Below are positions 17,667 to 26,718 of a DNA stretch of 64,000 bases, piece by piece (within the stretch, counting starts at the first letter, position 1; each line of letters begins with the position of its first letter). The DNA is from an uncultured Emticicia sp. (lineage in GTDB: Bacteria; Bacteroidota; Bacteroidia; Cytophagales; Spirosomataceae), in the NCBI RefSeq assembly GCF_937903345.1, contig NZ_CALCZQ010000030.1, positions 1 to 64,000 on the forward strand, written 5' to 3'. The position numbers were made by a program, and so were the translations under genes. The notes below the pieces were generated by a model. It was not told the DNA's origin. It saw nothing but the letters and a program-made list of their open reading frames with translations, and made no database searches.

Positions 17667-19886
17667 ATGACAAAAAAACTACTCCCCTTTCTTTTAGTAG
17701 CCAGTACTTCTTTAGCTTTCGCTCAAGATGCCAGTATTTTTGAACCAGATTCAATCAAGAAAAAAATTGTTGCCTTACAGATTTCGTCTTCGCTTCGCAT
17801 TGATGGGCTGATGAATGATGCCGAATGGCGAAAAGTAAAACCAAAGTCGGGTTTTACTCAAATCGAACCATTTCAAGGCAAAAAGCCTACGCAAGATACT
17901 GAAGTAAAGGTACTTTACAATAAACAATATTTATATTTTGGCATTTTTGCAAAAGATTCTTTGGGCAAGAAAGCTATTCGTGCCACTGATTTCAAGCGTG
18001 ATTTTAGTTTTCGTCAGCATGACATGGTGGCATTATCGTTCGATGGCTTTAATGATAAACGCAATGCGATGGTTTTGGTAACAAATCCATATGGCGTGCA
18101 GCGAGATTTACTTTCGTTTGATGACCTATACTATGATGTGGATTGGGATGGTCTTTGGCGTGTGCGTACCACTCGTACCGATTCTGGTTGGGTAGCAGAA
18201 ATGGCAATACCGTGGCAAACACTGCGTTATCCGAAAACAACTGATAGCTTGCATACGTGGGGATTCAATATTTTTCGTAGCCGCCGAATGAGCAACGAAC
18301 AGACGGCATTTTCTCCGTATCCTCGAATTTTTTCTAATTTACGTATGACATATGCAGGTCAATTGAAAAACCTTCAACCTCCTCCGCCATCGCCTAATAT
18401 CCGAATTCAACCTTATCTTTTAACTTCTTTTGACCAATTTAGTGGTCAGAAAGTACCTAAACCAACCGAAACAAACTTTAAATTGGGCGGAGAACTAAAA
18501 TGGGCAATCAACTCAAATGCCGTTTTAGACCTTACTACCAACACAGATTTTGCCCAAGCCGATGCTGACCGTCAAGTAAATAACGTTACTCGATTTTCGG
18601 TGTTTTTTCCGGAACGACGTCAGTTTTTTCTTGAAAACGCTTCACTTTTTGGCGTAGGAGTTGGGCCAAATGATGATTTTTCAGGCGGAACAATGCGTGT
18701 ACAACCTTTTTTTAGTAGAAGAATTGGCTTAGATGATAATAATCGACCGATTCCGATTGATGCAGGTGGGCGTTTTGTATATCGTTCATTGAAGCGAAAT
18801 TTTGGTCTAATTGCGATGCGTCAGCGTGGAGTAGGAGATACACCCGCTACGAACTTTTTTGTAGGACGTTTTTCCGAAAACTTCGGTAAACAAAGTCGCA
18901 TAGGTGGCCTCTTAACGGTTAAAAATCGCCTGGATGGGTCGAATATTGTGGGTACAATTGATGGATTTTTTCGCTTAAATCAGTCTCATTCGGTCAATAC
19001 AATGGCATCTTATTCAAAAACAACGAATACTGGTCAACACGGTTTTTCGGGTATGGCTCAGTATTTTTTCACCAATAATCAATTTAAATTATGGTGGACG
19101 CAGTCAGTCGTGACGAAGAATTTCAATCCAGAGATGGGTTTTGTTTCTCGTACCGATGTGATTGGCACAACGCCTGGGATTTTTATCTATAATCGAGGAA
19201 AATGGCTTCCCAAGAAATATATAAGAGCATTTGAGCCGGGAATTATGACGGAGTTTTATCATCAGGCTTCAACAGGGCAGTTGATTGAACGTCAAATAAA
19301 TATCAATCCAATTTGGTTTAACTTTCAGAATGGCGGATTTTTTGGCTATTTGGTTAATCCAACTTTTCAACGCCTTACTGAACCTTTCGAGCCACTTGGA
19401 GTGTCGATTCCTGTGGGAGATTATAATTATGTTCGTCATCAAATTTTTACAAGTTCCGACCCTTCAAAAATCGTAAATGTAGTAGTTGACCACAGTTGGG
19501 GTACATATTTCGATGGAAAGCTCAACTCGACTGACCTTAGGTTGCAGTTTGCACCAATTCCACATGTTTCGGTCGTAGGGCGTTATAATCGGAATGGTTT
19601 TAAGGGTGTTGGTACGGGTACAGATAAAGTAAATGTTGATTTATACTCAATCGAAGGACGAATTGCCTTAAATCCAAGAGTACAATTGATTGGTTTTTAT
19701 CAGCAAAATTCGGAAAATAATTCTAAAAATTATAATTTTCGTTTATCGTGGGAGTATCAACCATTGTCTTATATTTATGTGGTTTTCAATCGTCGAGGAT
19801 TCAATAATGTAAGCGAGCCAAGTGACATTCGTTACGAAAAAGAAAACCATCTGATTGCAAAAATCAGCTATTTGAAGCAGTTTTGA
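17667..19886 (+). CDS. DUF5916 outer-membrane protein with CBM9-like N-domain
   Basis: A 739-residue exported protein. Residues 1-19 are a signal peptide (cleavage FA-Q). Then comes a CBM9-like beta-sandwich (about 35-215), recognisable from LRIDGLMNDAEWRKV and LYFGIFAKDS. The remainder is a long DUF5916 region with alternating aromatic strands and an FFPERRQFFLE motif, consistent with an outer-membrane beta-barrel, ending in KISYLKQF with a terminal Phe. Function is unknown; CBM9-like plus barrel proteins are widespread in Bacteroidetes and may bind sugars at the cell surface. Monocistronic, convergent with the DUF4249 gene. Confidence 0.85.
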   Translation: MTKKLLPFLLVASTSLAFAQDASIFEPDSIKKKIVALQISSSLRIDGLMNDAEWRKVKPKSGFTQIEPFQGKKPTQDTEVKVLYNKQYLYFGIFAKDSLGKKAIRATDFKRDFSFRQHDMVALSFDGFNDKRNAMVLVTNPYGVQRDLLSFDDLYYDVDWDGLWRVRTTRTDSGWVAEMAIPWQTLRYPKTTDSLHTWGFNIFRSRRMSNEQTAFSPYPRIFSNLRMTYAGQLKNLQPPPPSPNIRIQPYLLTSFDQFSGQKVPKPTETNFKLGGELKWAINSNAVLDLTTNTDFAQADADRQVNNVTRFSVFFPERRQFFLENASLFGVGVGPNDDFSGGTMRVQPFFSRRIGLDDNNRPIPIDAGGRFVYRSLKRNFGLIAMRQRGVGDTPATNFFVGRFSENFGKQSRIGGLLTVKNRLDGSNIVGTIDGFFRLNQSHSVNTMASYSKTTNTGQHGFSGMAQYFFTNNQFKLWWTQSVVTKNFNPEMGFVSRTDVIGTTPGIFIYNRGKWLPKKYIRAFEPGIMTEFYHQASTGQLIERQININPIWFNFQNGGFFGYLVNPTFQRLTEPFEPLGVSIPVGDYNYVRHQIFTSSDPSKIVNVVVDHSWGTYFDGKLNSTDLRLQFAPIPHVSVVGRYNRNGFKGVGTGTDKVNVDLYSIEGRIALNPRVQLIGFYQQNSENNSKNYNFRLSWEYQPLSYIYVVFNRRGFNNVSEPSDIRYEKENHLIAKISYLKQF

Positions 19887-19985
19887 GTGAATTATTGATA
19901 TTTAATGATAAATGCTTTTAAATTTTTTTTAGGTATTGCGAATAATCCAGTGCAATCAATTGACCAAGGCATTTTTGTAGCCCGG

Positions 19986-20915
19986 TTATTTCGCTTGAAA
20001 TTCTTGCCAAGTAGCGTTATATGCTCCAAAACAACCAAAGCCACCGTTAATATTGGTATAAAGTAACACAGGCTCGGCAAATGGATTATTGTTTTCACGT
20101 TGACGACGGAGAGATGTATGATAATTATAGTAATGAATATCCGTCTGAAATAAGCCAACTTTTATTTTATTCAGGCGTTTATTTTGGTCTATTTGTTGAC
20201 CTTGAATATTTGCTCCAATATTAGTTGCTAAAAAATTTCTATTCAGTGAAAGTATCTGACCATCCACATCTTTATCATCAATTGTGCGTAAATCAATGAA
20301 TGTAGAAACAGGTGTATTAATGACGTTTTTCCCATTCTTTGGGTCGGGAATTCCATACAAAATAATAAATTCGCTAATTGCTCGATAATAATTTATTTCA
20401 CCCGCTTTATCTTGCCAAATTACTTTTACCTCATATTCAGTGTTTGTCACCGAATTTCCTTGCTGAAAATTATTTACCTTTGTTGAATCTATTTTTACGT
20501 CTTTAATATCGGTTGATTTTGGAACAATAGTAGAAGCATTTATTTTTCGACCATCTGGCGTACTTACAGTGATTGTATAGGTTTTTCCTGCTAAAATTGG
20601 CAAAGCGGTAGGTATAGCACGGTAATAACCCAATTTTGTATTGTAAATCAGTTGAATTATTTTACTGCCATCTGATAAACTGACGGTTGCATTCGTAATG
20701 TCATCTTTTATGTCACCATTGCTGCCAATAAGAACCTTTGTTTCGGTTACCTTAGCTGCCAAAACAGTGTCCTGTGGTGAAATAAAGCAAGCCACTACAA
20801 GTTTAGAATCAGTTTCTGGTAAAAATGAAGGATCAATTTCTTTTACCAAACTTTCACATGAAAGTAGCATTAATTGGTTGACTATTAGTAAACTATATAA
20901 AAATATTTTTTTCAT
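19986..20915 (-). CDS. DUF4249 lipoprotein, partner of TonB receptor
   Basis: A 309-residue lipoprotein; the signal peptide ends in the lipobox LLSC (Cys near residue 18). The body fits DUF4249: an early KLVVACFISPQDTV segment, an Ig-like beta-rich domain with a GKTYTITVSTPDGR turn, and a C-terminal half with NPFAEPVLLYTNINGGFG. These proteins are nearly always coded after a TonB-dependent receptor, as here, and probably sit on the outer membrane as its surface partner. The open frame runs further upstream into the receptor gene, but that part is read-through; the ATG at 20915 precedes the signal peptide. Confidence 0.88.
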   Translation of the reverse strand: MKKIFLYSLLIVNQLMLLSCESLVKEIDPSFLPETDSKLVVACFISPQDTVLAAKVTETKVLIGSNGDIKDDITNATVSLSDGSKIIQLIYNTKLGYYRAIPTALPILAGKTYTITVSTPDGRKINASTIVPKSTDIKDVKIDSTKVNNFQQGNSVTNTEYEVKVIWQDKAGEINYYRAISEFIILYGIPDPKNGKNVINTPVSTFIDLRTIDDKDVDGQILSLNRNFLATNIGANIQGQQIDQNKRLNKIKVGLFQTDIHYYNYHTSLRRQRENNNPFAEPVLLYTNINGGFGCFGAYNATWQEFQAK

Positions 20916-20933
20916 CTTTACAAATTTTTCTTT

Positions 20934-20969
20934 AACTCCCTTGAGGAGTAGGGGGCGGGGCTGGGGGAT
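20934..20969. repeat. G-rich repeat-like element between receptor and DUF4249 genes
   Basis: A short segment with GGGGGCGGGGC and flanking CTCCCTTGAGGAG fills most of the 55-nt gap between the receptor stop and the DUF4249 start. Composition is very unlike the surroundings and resembles the CCCCCT/AGGGGG element at 51867-51897. No strong stem with a T-run is formed. Confidence 0.4.
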
Positions 20970-20970
20970 T

Positions 20971-23412
20971 TTAAAACTTAAAATTATAACTAAAGGATGG
21001 AATAATCGGAAAGATTGAATATCGCTGTAATATATTAATATTTTGATTGTTGGCATCAGTTTTCGTATTAAGTTGATAGAAAAACGGATTTTTTCTATTA
21101 TAGGTATTATAGATGCTAATTTCCCATATACGTTCATGATAGCGTTTCTTTTTGCTGAATTGAACTCCTACATCAAGTCGATGATACGGCTCGGCACGGA
21201 AAGTGTTTTTCTCGCCATATTCCTGCACGGCTCGCCCTGCGAAAAGCGGACTTACTGGTGTAGAAGGATTATTGATAACATTATTTGCCCCAAAACGAGT
21301 ATTGTAATTACTATATCCATTATACCTCGAAAGTGGCATAGTCAGTGCATTGCCAGTGCCAAAAACCCATACGGCCGAAACAGTAATATTTGGCTTTATG
21401 TCATAAATTCCTACCAATGAAATATCGTTTCGGCGGTCGTAGCGAGGAAAAAACGCTTTGCCAAAATTTAATCCTGCAAATTGCCATTTTGTCCATGAAA
21501 GAGTATAGCCTGCCCAACCCGAAAACTTTCCGACTTTTTTCTGCAATAAAAATTCTGCTCCATAGGACCAACCTTGCCCCGTCGTTACGTTATCTTCCCA
21601 ACGCACTCGGTTATTGAAGGTCGGGTCATTTATTAGCAAAAAACTTGCTCCTTCTTTATAATTGATGAGATTATTCATCTTTTTACAATAGCCTTCAATG
21701 GTCAGCGTTAAGCCTTTTTTATCAAAATCTTTTGCAAAACCCGCTGCAACTTGTTGCGATTGTTGCGGAGCCACTTTATCAGTGCTTGGCACCCAAAGGT
21801 CGGTTGGTAATCCAATTCCTGTATTGGTAAGTAAATGGACATATTGGTTCATCAAAGCGTAGGATGCCTTGAAAGCCAAATCGTTGCTCAGTTTGTAAGC
21901 CGCCGCCAAACGAGGTTCTGGACGCACATAATTTACTCCCGAAACTTGATAATTGCTAATTCGGAGGCCAGCATTCATTTTAAGTCGACTGCTTGCTTGC
22001 CAAACATCTTCGGCATAAATACCTGATTCTACGACGTCGATATTATCAATTCTGTTCTCTAAACGGTTAATATCAGAGTCTTGAAGCACAACTGCACTCG
22101 GGGTAAACCGATGAAAAGTAGACTGTATTCCAAATTTTAATGCGTGTTTTGGTGCGGGGAAAAAATCGAAATCATATTTTATGGCATAGTCTCTGATGCC
22201 CGATTGATAATCTAAATAATACGTAGAATTTGTATTGGTGATTAGGTCAAGAGAATTAACTACCGAATTGATATTGAAGCGATAACGGTTATAAATGAGC
22301 GATAAATTACCAAAAAGTTTTTGAGAAAATAGATGATTCCAACGTAAAGTGGCAGTTTCGTTGCCCCAATTCAGTCCATTTGACGATGTGTTTACTGGAC
22401 TTGTTGTCTTTGTACTAAACTTGTCTTTTCCGAAATAACCGCTCAAATACACCTTATCTTTTTGTCCAAAATCATAATTAACTTTGGCGTTTAAATCATA
22501 AAAATAATAACCGCCCGTGGTTTGTTCGATTGCATCTTTTTGCGAAGCTTTGATAAGCGGAGACGCCACAGCATCAAGATAAGTTCTTCGTGCTGAAACA
22601 ATAAATGATGATTTAGTCGCCTTTTGTTTTTTTGACTTAATCGGTCCTTCAAGCGTTAATCTTGATGAAATAAGTCCAATTCCACCTTCTCCGTGCAATT
22701 TTTCTTTGTTTCCTTCTTTCATATTCATTTCTATAACAGATGAAAGTCGTCCACCAAAACGAGCAGGAAAACCGCCTTTGGTAAGTTCAACGCTTTTGAG
22801 AGCATCGCCATTAAAAACCGAGAAAAATCCAAAAAGGTGACTGGCGTTATAAACTATGGCATCATCTAAAATTATCAAATTTTGGTCAGGACCTCCGCCA
22901 CGAACGTAAATTCCCGATTGACCTTCTGAACCTTTTTGCACACCTGGCATGAGTTGAAGTACTTTCAAAACATCTTTCTCACCCATAAAAGCTGGAATTT
23001 TCTTAATTTGATTAATTGGAATGTCAATTTTACTCATCTCAACTGATTCACTTAGGCGTTCCTCTTGTCGTTTTGATAATACCACAACTTCGCTTAGTTG
23101 ATTGACCGACGTCAACTCAACATTCATTTCTAAATTTTTATTGAGAACGAATGTTTTTTCGATGCGTTCAAAACCTACAAACGAAAAGACTAATGTAGTG
23201 GCATTGTTGGCAGGAAGTGTTATCGAATAAAAACCATAGTTATTGCTGCTCGTTCCGAATGTGCTATTTGGTACATAAATGTTTACTCCGTTAAGTTGCT
23301 CTTGACTGCCTTTTTCACGCACGAAGCCACTGATAGTAAATGTTTGCTGAGCAAAAGTCGTATGACTTAAAACAACTAAGTATACCAAAAGTAAGTCTCT
23401 TTTTTTTATCAT
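20971..23412 (-). CDS. TonB-dependent outer-membrane receptor
   Basis: An 813-residue receptor that would import a substrate across the outer membrane using TonB energy. In order: signal peptide (1-21), a carboxypeptidase-regulatory-like domain (about 25-105, with FTISGFVREKGS and YGFYSITLP), a plug domain (about 115-240, with YVRGGGPDQNLIILDDA) and a 22-strand-type barrel ending in Phe (FSYNFKF). It lacks the usual SusD partner and instead has a DUF4249 lipoprotein 55 nt downstream, which marks a separate receptor class. The substrate is unknown. The frame starts at a TTG three codons upstream, but the ATG at 23412 is preferred. Confidence 0.92.
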   Translation of the reverse strand: MIKKRDLLLVYLVVLSHTTFAQQTFTISGFVREKGSQEQLNGVNIYVPNSTFGTSSNNYGFYSITLPANNATTLVFSFVGFERIEKTFVLNKNLEMNVELTSVNQLSEVVVLSKRQEERLSESVEMSKIDIPINQIKKIPAFMGEKDVLKVLQLMPGVQKGSEGQSGIYVRGGGPDQNLIILDDAIVYNASHLFGFFSVFNGDALKSVELTKGGFPARFGGRLSSVIEMNMKEGNKEKLHGEGGIGLISSRLTLEGPIKSKKQKATKSSFIVSARRTYLDAVASPLIKASQKDAIEQTTGGYYFYDLNAKVNYDFGQKDKVYLSGYFGKDKFSTKTTSPVNTSSNGLNWGNETATLRWNHLFSQKLFGNLSLIYNRYRFNINSVVNSLDLITNTNSTYYLDYQSGIRDYAIKYDFDFFPAPKHALKFGIQSTFHRFTPSAVVLQDSDINRLENRIDNIDVVESGIYAEDVWQASSRLKMNAGLRISNYQVSGVNYVRPEPRLAAAYKLSNDLAFKASYALMNQYVHLLTNTGIGLPTDLWVPSTDKVAPQQSQQVAAGFAKDFDKKGLTLTIEGYCKKMNNLINYKEGASFLLINDPTFNNRVRWEDNVTTGQGWSYGAEFLLQKKVGKFSGWAGYTLSWTKWQFAGLNFGKAFFPRYDRRNDISLVGIYDIKPNITVSAVWVFGTGNALTMPLSRYNGYSNYNTRFGANNVINNPSTPVSPLFAGRAVQEYGEKNTFRAEPYHRLDVGVQFSKKKRYHERIWEISIYNTYNRKNPFFYQLNTKTDANNQNINILQRYSIFPIIPSFSYNFKF

Positions 23413-23576
23413 GGGTGCCAAATTTTTCTATTACATTATTACGAAAAAGTACGTATAAAAGTTGTATAAGTCCAAAAAAATAAAAATTATGGTATTTTAA
23501 GAAGATTAACAATAAAAAAACATAGCAATGGCCTAAATATCGTTTGTTTAGGTTTTATTTGTATAAACAAAAATTG

Positions 23577-23584
23577 TATTTTTG
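23577..23584 (+). promoter_or_regulatory. Possible -7 element of the LEA-like gene
   Basis: TATTTTTG, 41 nt before the ATG. A TTTG at 23558-23561 is 15 nt upstream, slightly too close for the consensus. Confidence 0.35.
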
Positions 23585-23625
23585 CATAATTACTAAAAAG
23601 TCTTATCTTTAATCATAAAATTATT

Positions 23626-24219
23626 ATGGCAGAGAACGAAAAAAGCGTAACCGATAAAGCAACCGAAATAGTTGGACAAGCAGTAAATGCAGTGACTGAT
23701 AAGTTAACAGATTTGAAAGCTGATGCTACCGAAGTAATCAGTGATTTGAAAGAAAAAGCATCAGAATTAGTTAGCGATGAGAAAATCAATGAAATAAAAG
23801 CACAAGCTGCTGAAAAAGTTGCTGATTTGAAAGAAGATGCGTCTGAAGCTTTACAAGCTGCAACAGCTAATGCTCAAGAAGTTGCCGCAGGTGCGAGCGG
23901 AAAATTGGCAGACTTGAAAGAAGAGGCAACAGAAGCAGTAGAAACCGCAAAAGCAAAAGCACAAGAATTCGCATCAGAAGCATCAGCTGCGGTTGATAAC
24001 TTGAAAGCAAAAGCAACTGAATTTATGAAAAGTGAAAACGTTGATGCTATGAAAGCCGAAGCAGCTGAAAAAATCGAAGATTTGAAAGCTGATGCTGCCG
24101 AAGCTGTAGATGCAGCGAAAGCAAAAGCCCAAGAATTAGCTAACGAAGCTAGCGAAACAGTAGCCGAAGTTACTCAAAAGGCAAAAGGTTTTTGGAGTAA
24201 ATTATTTGGTGGTAAATAA
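23626..24219 (+). CDS. Ala/Lys/Glu-rich amphipathic helical repeat protein (LEA/apolipoprotein-like)
   Basis: A 197-residue soluble protein made almost wholly of Ala, Lys, Glu and Asp, with no signal peptide. Repeats of about 33 residues can be seen, such as the pair starting LADLKEEATEAV and IEDLKADAAEAV, each followed by AKAKAQE and an EAS segment, with 11-residue sub-periodicity. This predicts long amphipathic helices or coiled coil, as in LEA group 3 or apolipoprotein-like proteins, often linked to stress, desiccation or membrane binding. The C-terminal GFWSKLFGGK is an aromatic-basic tail that could touch membrane. Monocistronic with its own terminator. The function is inferred from composition only. 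Confidence 0.75.
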   Translation: MAENEKSVTDKATEIVGQAVNAVTDKLTDLKADATEVISDLKEKASELVSDEKINEIKAQAAEKVADLKEDASEALQAATANAQEVAAGASGKLADLKEEATEAVETAKAKAQEFASEASAAVDNLKAKATEFMKSENVDAMKAEAAEKIEDLKADAAEAVDAAKAKAQELANEASETVAEVTQKAKGFWSKLFGGK

Positions 24220-24239
24220 TATCAAAAATTATTTAAACG

Positions 24240-24270
24240 AGGTGAATCTACTTTTAGGTTCACCTTTTTT
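24240..24270 (+). terminator. Intrinsic terminator of the LEA-like gene
   Basis: A 10-bp stem with one G-T (24240-24249 with 24256-24265) followed directly by T24265-T24270. Confidence 0.85.
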
Positions 24271-24278
24271 GTTCAAAA

Positions 24279-25964
24279 TTATCTCTTTTGATTAATTTTC
24301 CAGCCAGGCCCTTTTACAAATTTACCGGATTTGACGCCTATATGTTTGCCTTCTTTCACCACTTGCTTTCCATTAACAAATACATGAAGTATTCCTTCTG
24401 AAAGCTGATGAGGATTCTCGAAAGTTGCTTTGTCTTGAATTTTATTAGGGTCAAAAATCACAATATCGGCATAATTACCAACTACCAATCGGCCGCGTTT
24501 CTGTATCTTGAGGTTGTCACAAGGCAATGATGTGAGTTTTCTGATGGCCTCTTCTAGCGTAATTACTTTTTCTTCACGTACATATTTACCCAAAAGACGA
24601 GCAAAGTTTCCATAAGCTCTTGGATGATTGCTTGATTTCAAAAATACTCCCGCTGGGTTCATCGAGGCTGCATCAGAGCAGAAACTCATGTATGGTAATT
24701 GAATTTGTCTTTTTATATTTGCTTCACTCATCAAAAAATACACAACATCAACCCGTGAACCATCCGAAACTACTAGATCCATTGCGGTTTCATACCAAGT
24801 TTTTTTCTTCATGTTTGCTACTTCTGCCAAAGTCTTGCCTATATATTTTCTGAGCGAATCTTGTTTAAAACCAATCAGAAGCGTTTTGTCTGCCCCTGCA
24901 GCCAAACATAAATTTTCCCAGTCATTTTGAGGTGAACTCATTTCACGCCCGACTTGCTCTCTGATTGTGCCGGATTTTAGCCTTCTGCTCCATTGGTCGA
25001 AGCCTCCTTCTTGGACCCAAGGTGGCATGGCAGCATCAAGTCCGGTTGCTCCAGCGATATAGTTGTACATATCGGCTGTAATATGAATGCCTACTTTATT
25101 GGCACTGTCTATCTTGGTTATTACTTTATCTATTTTATACCAATTGTCTTTACCTGCTGCCTTCAAATGATAAATTTCGGCGTGAATCTTGGCTTCTTTT
25201 GCAATCGTGATTAACTCATTAACAGCTTCTTCGAGGCGATTTCCTTCACTTCTTAAATGTGATATATAGGTACCATCATATTCGGCAGCTACTTTAGATA
25301 ATTCAATGAGTTCGTGAGTATTAGCGTAAGTGCCAGGAGTATAAATCAATGCTGAAGCCAAACCCATTGCACCTTCTTCCATAGCCAGTTTTACGTGCTT
25401 TTTCATACGTGCAAGTTCGTCTGGTGTGGGCGGACGCTTGGCATATCCCAGTTCCATTGCTCTAACTGTCGAAGCTCCAACAAAGGAGGCCACGTTGCTT
25501 GATACCCCTCTTTTTTCTAAATAAGAAAGATATTCGCCGAGCGTGTTCCAAGTAATGTCGTATTTAATATTGCCTTGTGATTTTGTAGCATCTGCCTTCA
25601 TTTCCTCTCTTATAGGCCCCATCGAATCCCCTTCGCCCATTACTTCGAGTGTTACACCTTGCATTATTTCACCCATCGAACGCCCATCTTCTATCAAACT
25701 TTCAGTACTCCAGCTCAACATATTTACAAAACCTGGGGCAATCGCCATGCCTTTGGCATCAATTACTTCTTTGGCATCGGAGTAAAAACTTAGGTTGCCA
25801 ATAAAAGCAATCGTATCATTTTTTAAGGCAATGTCAGCCGAAATTGGGGCAGTTCCGTTGCCATCAAAGACAAGACCGTTTTTGATGATGATGTCGTATT
25901 TACTTTGATTACAGGAAATTGATAGCAAAAAACTGCTTAAAAATAATAGTTTTAGGGATTTCAT
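24279..25964 (-). CDS. D-aminoacylase-like amidohydrolase lipoprotein with altered metal site
   Basis: A 561-residue lipoprotein (lipobox SISC) of the amidohydrolase-3/N-acyl-D-amino-acid deacylase family. Conserved parts are IIKNGLVFDGNG at the N-terminal sandwich, YISHLRSEG and IYHLKAAG (the two His that bind the main zinc in D-aminoacylase), CSDAASM (the catalytic Asp) and the C-terminal GNYADIVIFDPN. Two metal-site elements differ: the usual HxH after APGF is replaced by NMLSW, and the bridging Cys is replaced by Glu in VMGEGDS. The protein is full length, so this looks like a distinct subfamily rather than a broken gene. The ATG at 25964 is preferred over a TTG five codons upstream. Confidence 0.82.
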   Translation of the reverse strand: MKSLKLLFLSSFLLSISCNQSKYDIIIKNGLVFDGNGTAPISADIALKNDTIAFIGNLSFYSDAKEVIDAKGMAIAPGFVNMLSWSTESLIEDGRSMGEIMQGVTLEVMGEGDSMGPIREEMKADATKSQGNIKYDITWNTLGEYLSYLEKRGVSSNVASFVGASTVRAMELGYAKRPPTPDELARMKKHVKLAMEEGAMGLASALIYTPGTYANTHELIELSKVAAEYDGTYISHLRSEGNRLEEAVNELITIAKEAKIHAEIYHLKAAGKDNWYKIDKVITKIDSANKVGIHITADMYNYIAGATGLDAAMPPWVQEGGFDQWSRRLKSGTIREQVGREMSSPQNDWENLCLAAGADKTLLIGFKQDSLRKYIGKTLAEVANMKKKTWYETAMDLVVSDGSRVDVVYFLMSEANIKRQIQLPYMSFCSDAASMNPAGVFLKSSNHPRAYGNFARLLGKYVREEKVITLEEAIRKLTSLPCDNLKIQKRGRLVVGNYADIVIFDPNKIQDKATFENPHQLSEGILHVFVNGKQVVKEGKHIGVKSGKFVKGPGWKINQKR

Positions 25965-26032
25965 ATAGGTTTCAATCAATTTTGCTTAAAAATATACAAA
26001 AATAACTAAGTATTAAACCCTTAGTTTAAAGA

Positions 26033-26548
26033 TTAGGAGGATGAATTCTTTCGCTCATAAGTCAAAATCGAAATATCATAAGGTGTATTTTGTCCTGCAA
26101 AAAACTCTTTTCGTTCGGTTAAATTAAATTCGTTTTCGTTAAATGCTGGAAAAAAAGCATCCCCTTCCATCGTTTCGTGAACAAGCGTGAGATAAATCTT
26201 ATCTGCAAACGGAATTGATAATTTGAAAATTTCTTCTCCACCCAAAACAAAAACTTCATTTTCAGATTTACACTTTTCAAAGGCTTCTTCCAAGCTACTT
26301 ACTACTTCAAAACCTTCATCTACTATGTAATCAGTTTGTCGAGTAATTACGTAATTACCTTCTTCTGACCAAATTCTATGAGGATTGTCATAGCTTTTTC
26401 GACCCATTATCATCTTCTTATTTTTGGTAACTTCCTTTAAATTATCCCAATCAGCAGGAATTGGACTCCATGGTAAAGCGTTGTTTAAGCCAATCACTCG
26501 ATTTTTACTCATGGCAGCAATTAATGAAATAATCGTTTTTTTTGTCAT
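26033..26548 (-). CDS. folA: Dihydrofolate reductase
   Basis: A 171-residue enzyme reducing dihydrofolate to tetrahydrofolate with NADPH. Family motifs are in place: SLIAAMSKNRVIGL at the N-terminus, ALPWSPIPADWDNLK with the catalytic acid, IMGRKSYD for NADPH binding, and VFVLGGEEIF. Trimethoprim-type antifolates target this fold. Single gene, divergent from the phosphate transporter. Confidence 0.95.
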   Translation of the reverse strand: MTKKTIISLIAAMSKNRVIGLNNALPWSPIPADWDNLKEVTKNKKMIMGRKSYDNPHRIWSEEGNYVITRQTDYIVDEGFEVVSSLEEAFEKCKSENEVFVLGGEEIFKLSIPFADKIYLTLVHETMEGDAFFPAFNENEFNLTERKEFFAGQNTPYDISILTYERKNSSS

Positions 26549-26718
26549 TTTTTAATATGAATTATACATGTCATTATATAAATAACTTAGTTTTTAAATA
26601 AGTGTTAATAATTTCATAACATTGTAATTTTCTCGTACTAATCAAAAATACTGACTTTTGTACGTATATTGAAAATGAAATCAGTATAAAACTTAAACTT
26701 ATCTAAACCCCCGAAACT

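Noticed and set aside
19986..21137. Longer DUF4249 frame starting inside the receptor gene
   Set aside because: The added N-terminal part is out-of-frame receptor sequence plus repeat; the lipoprotein signal starts at 20915.
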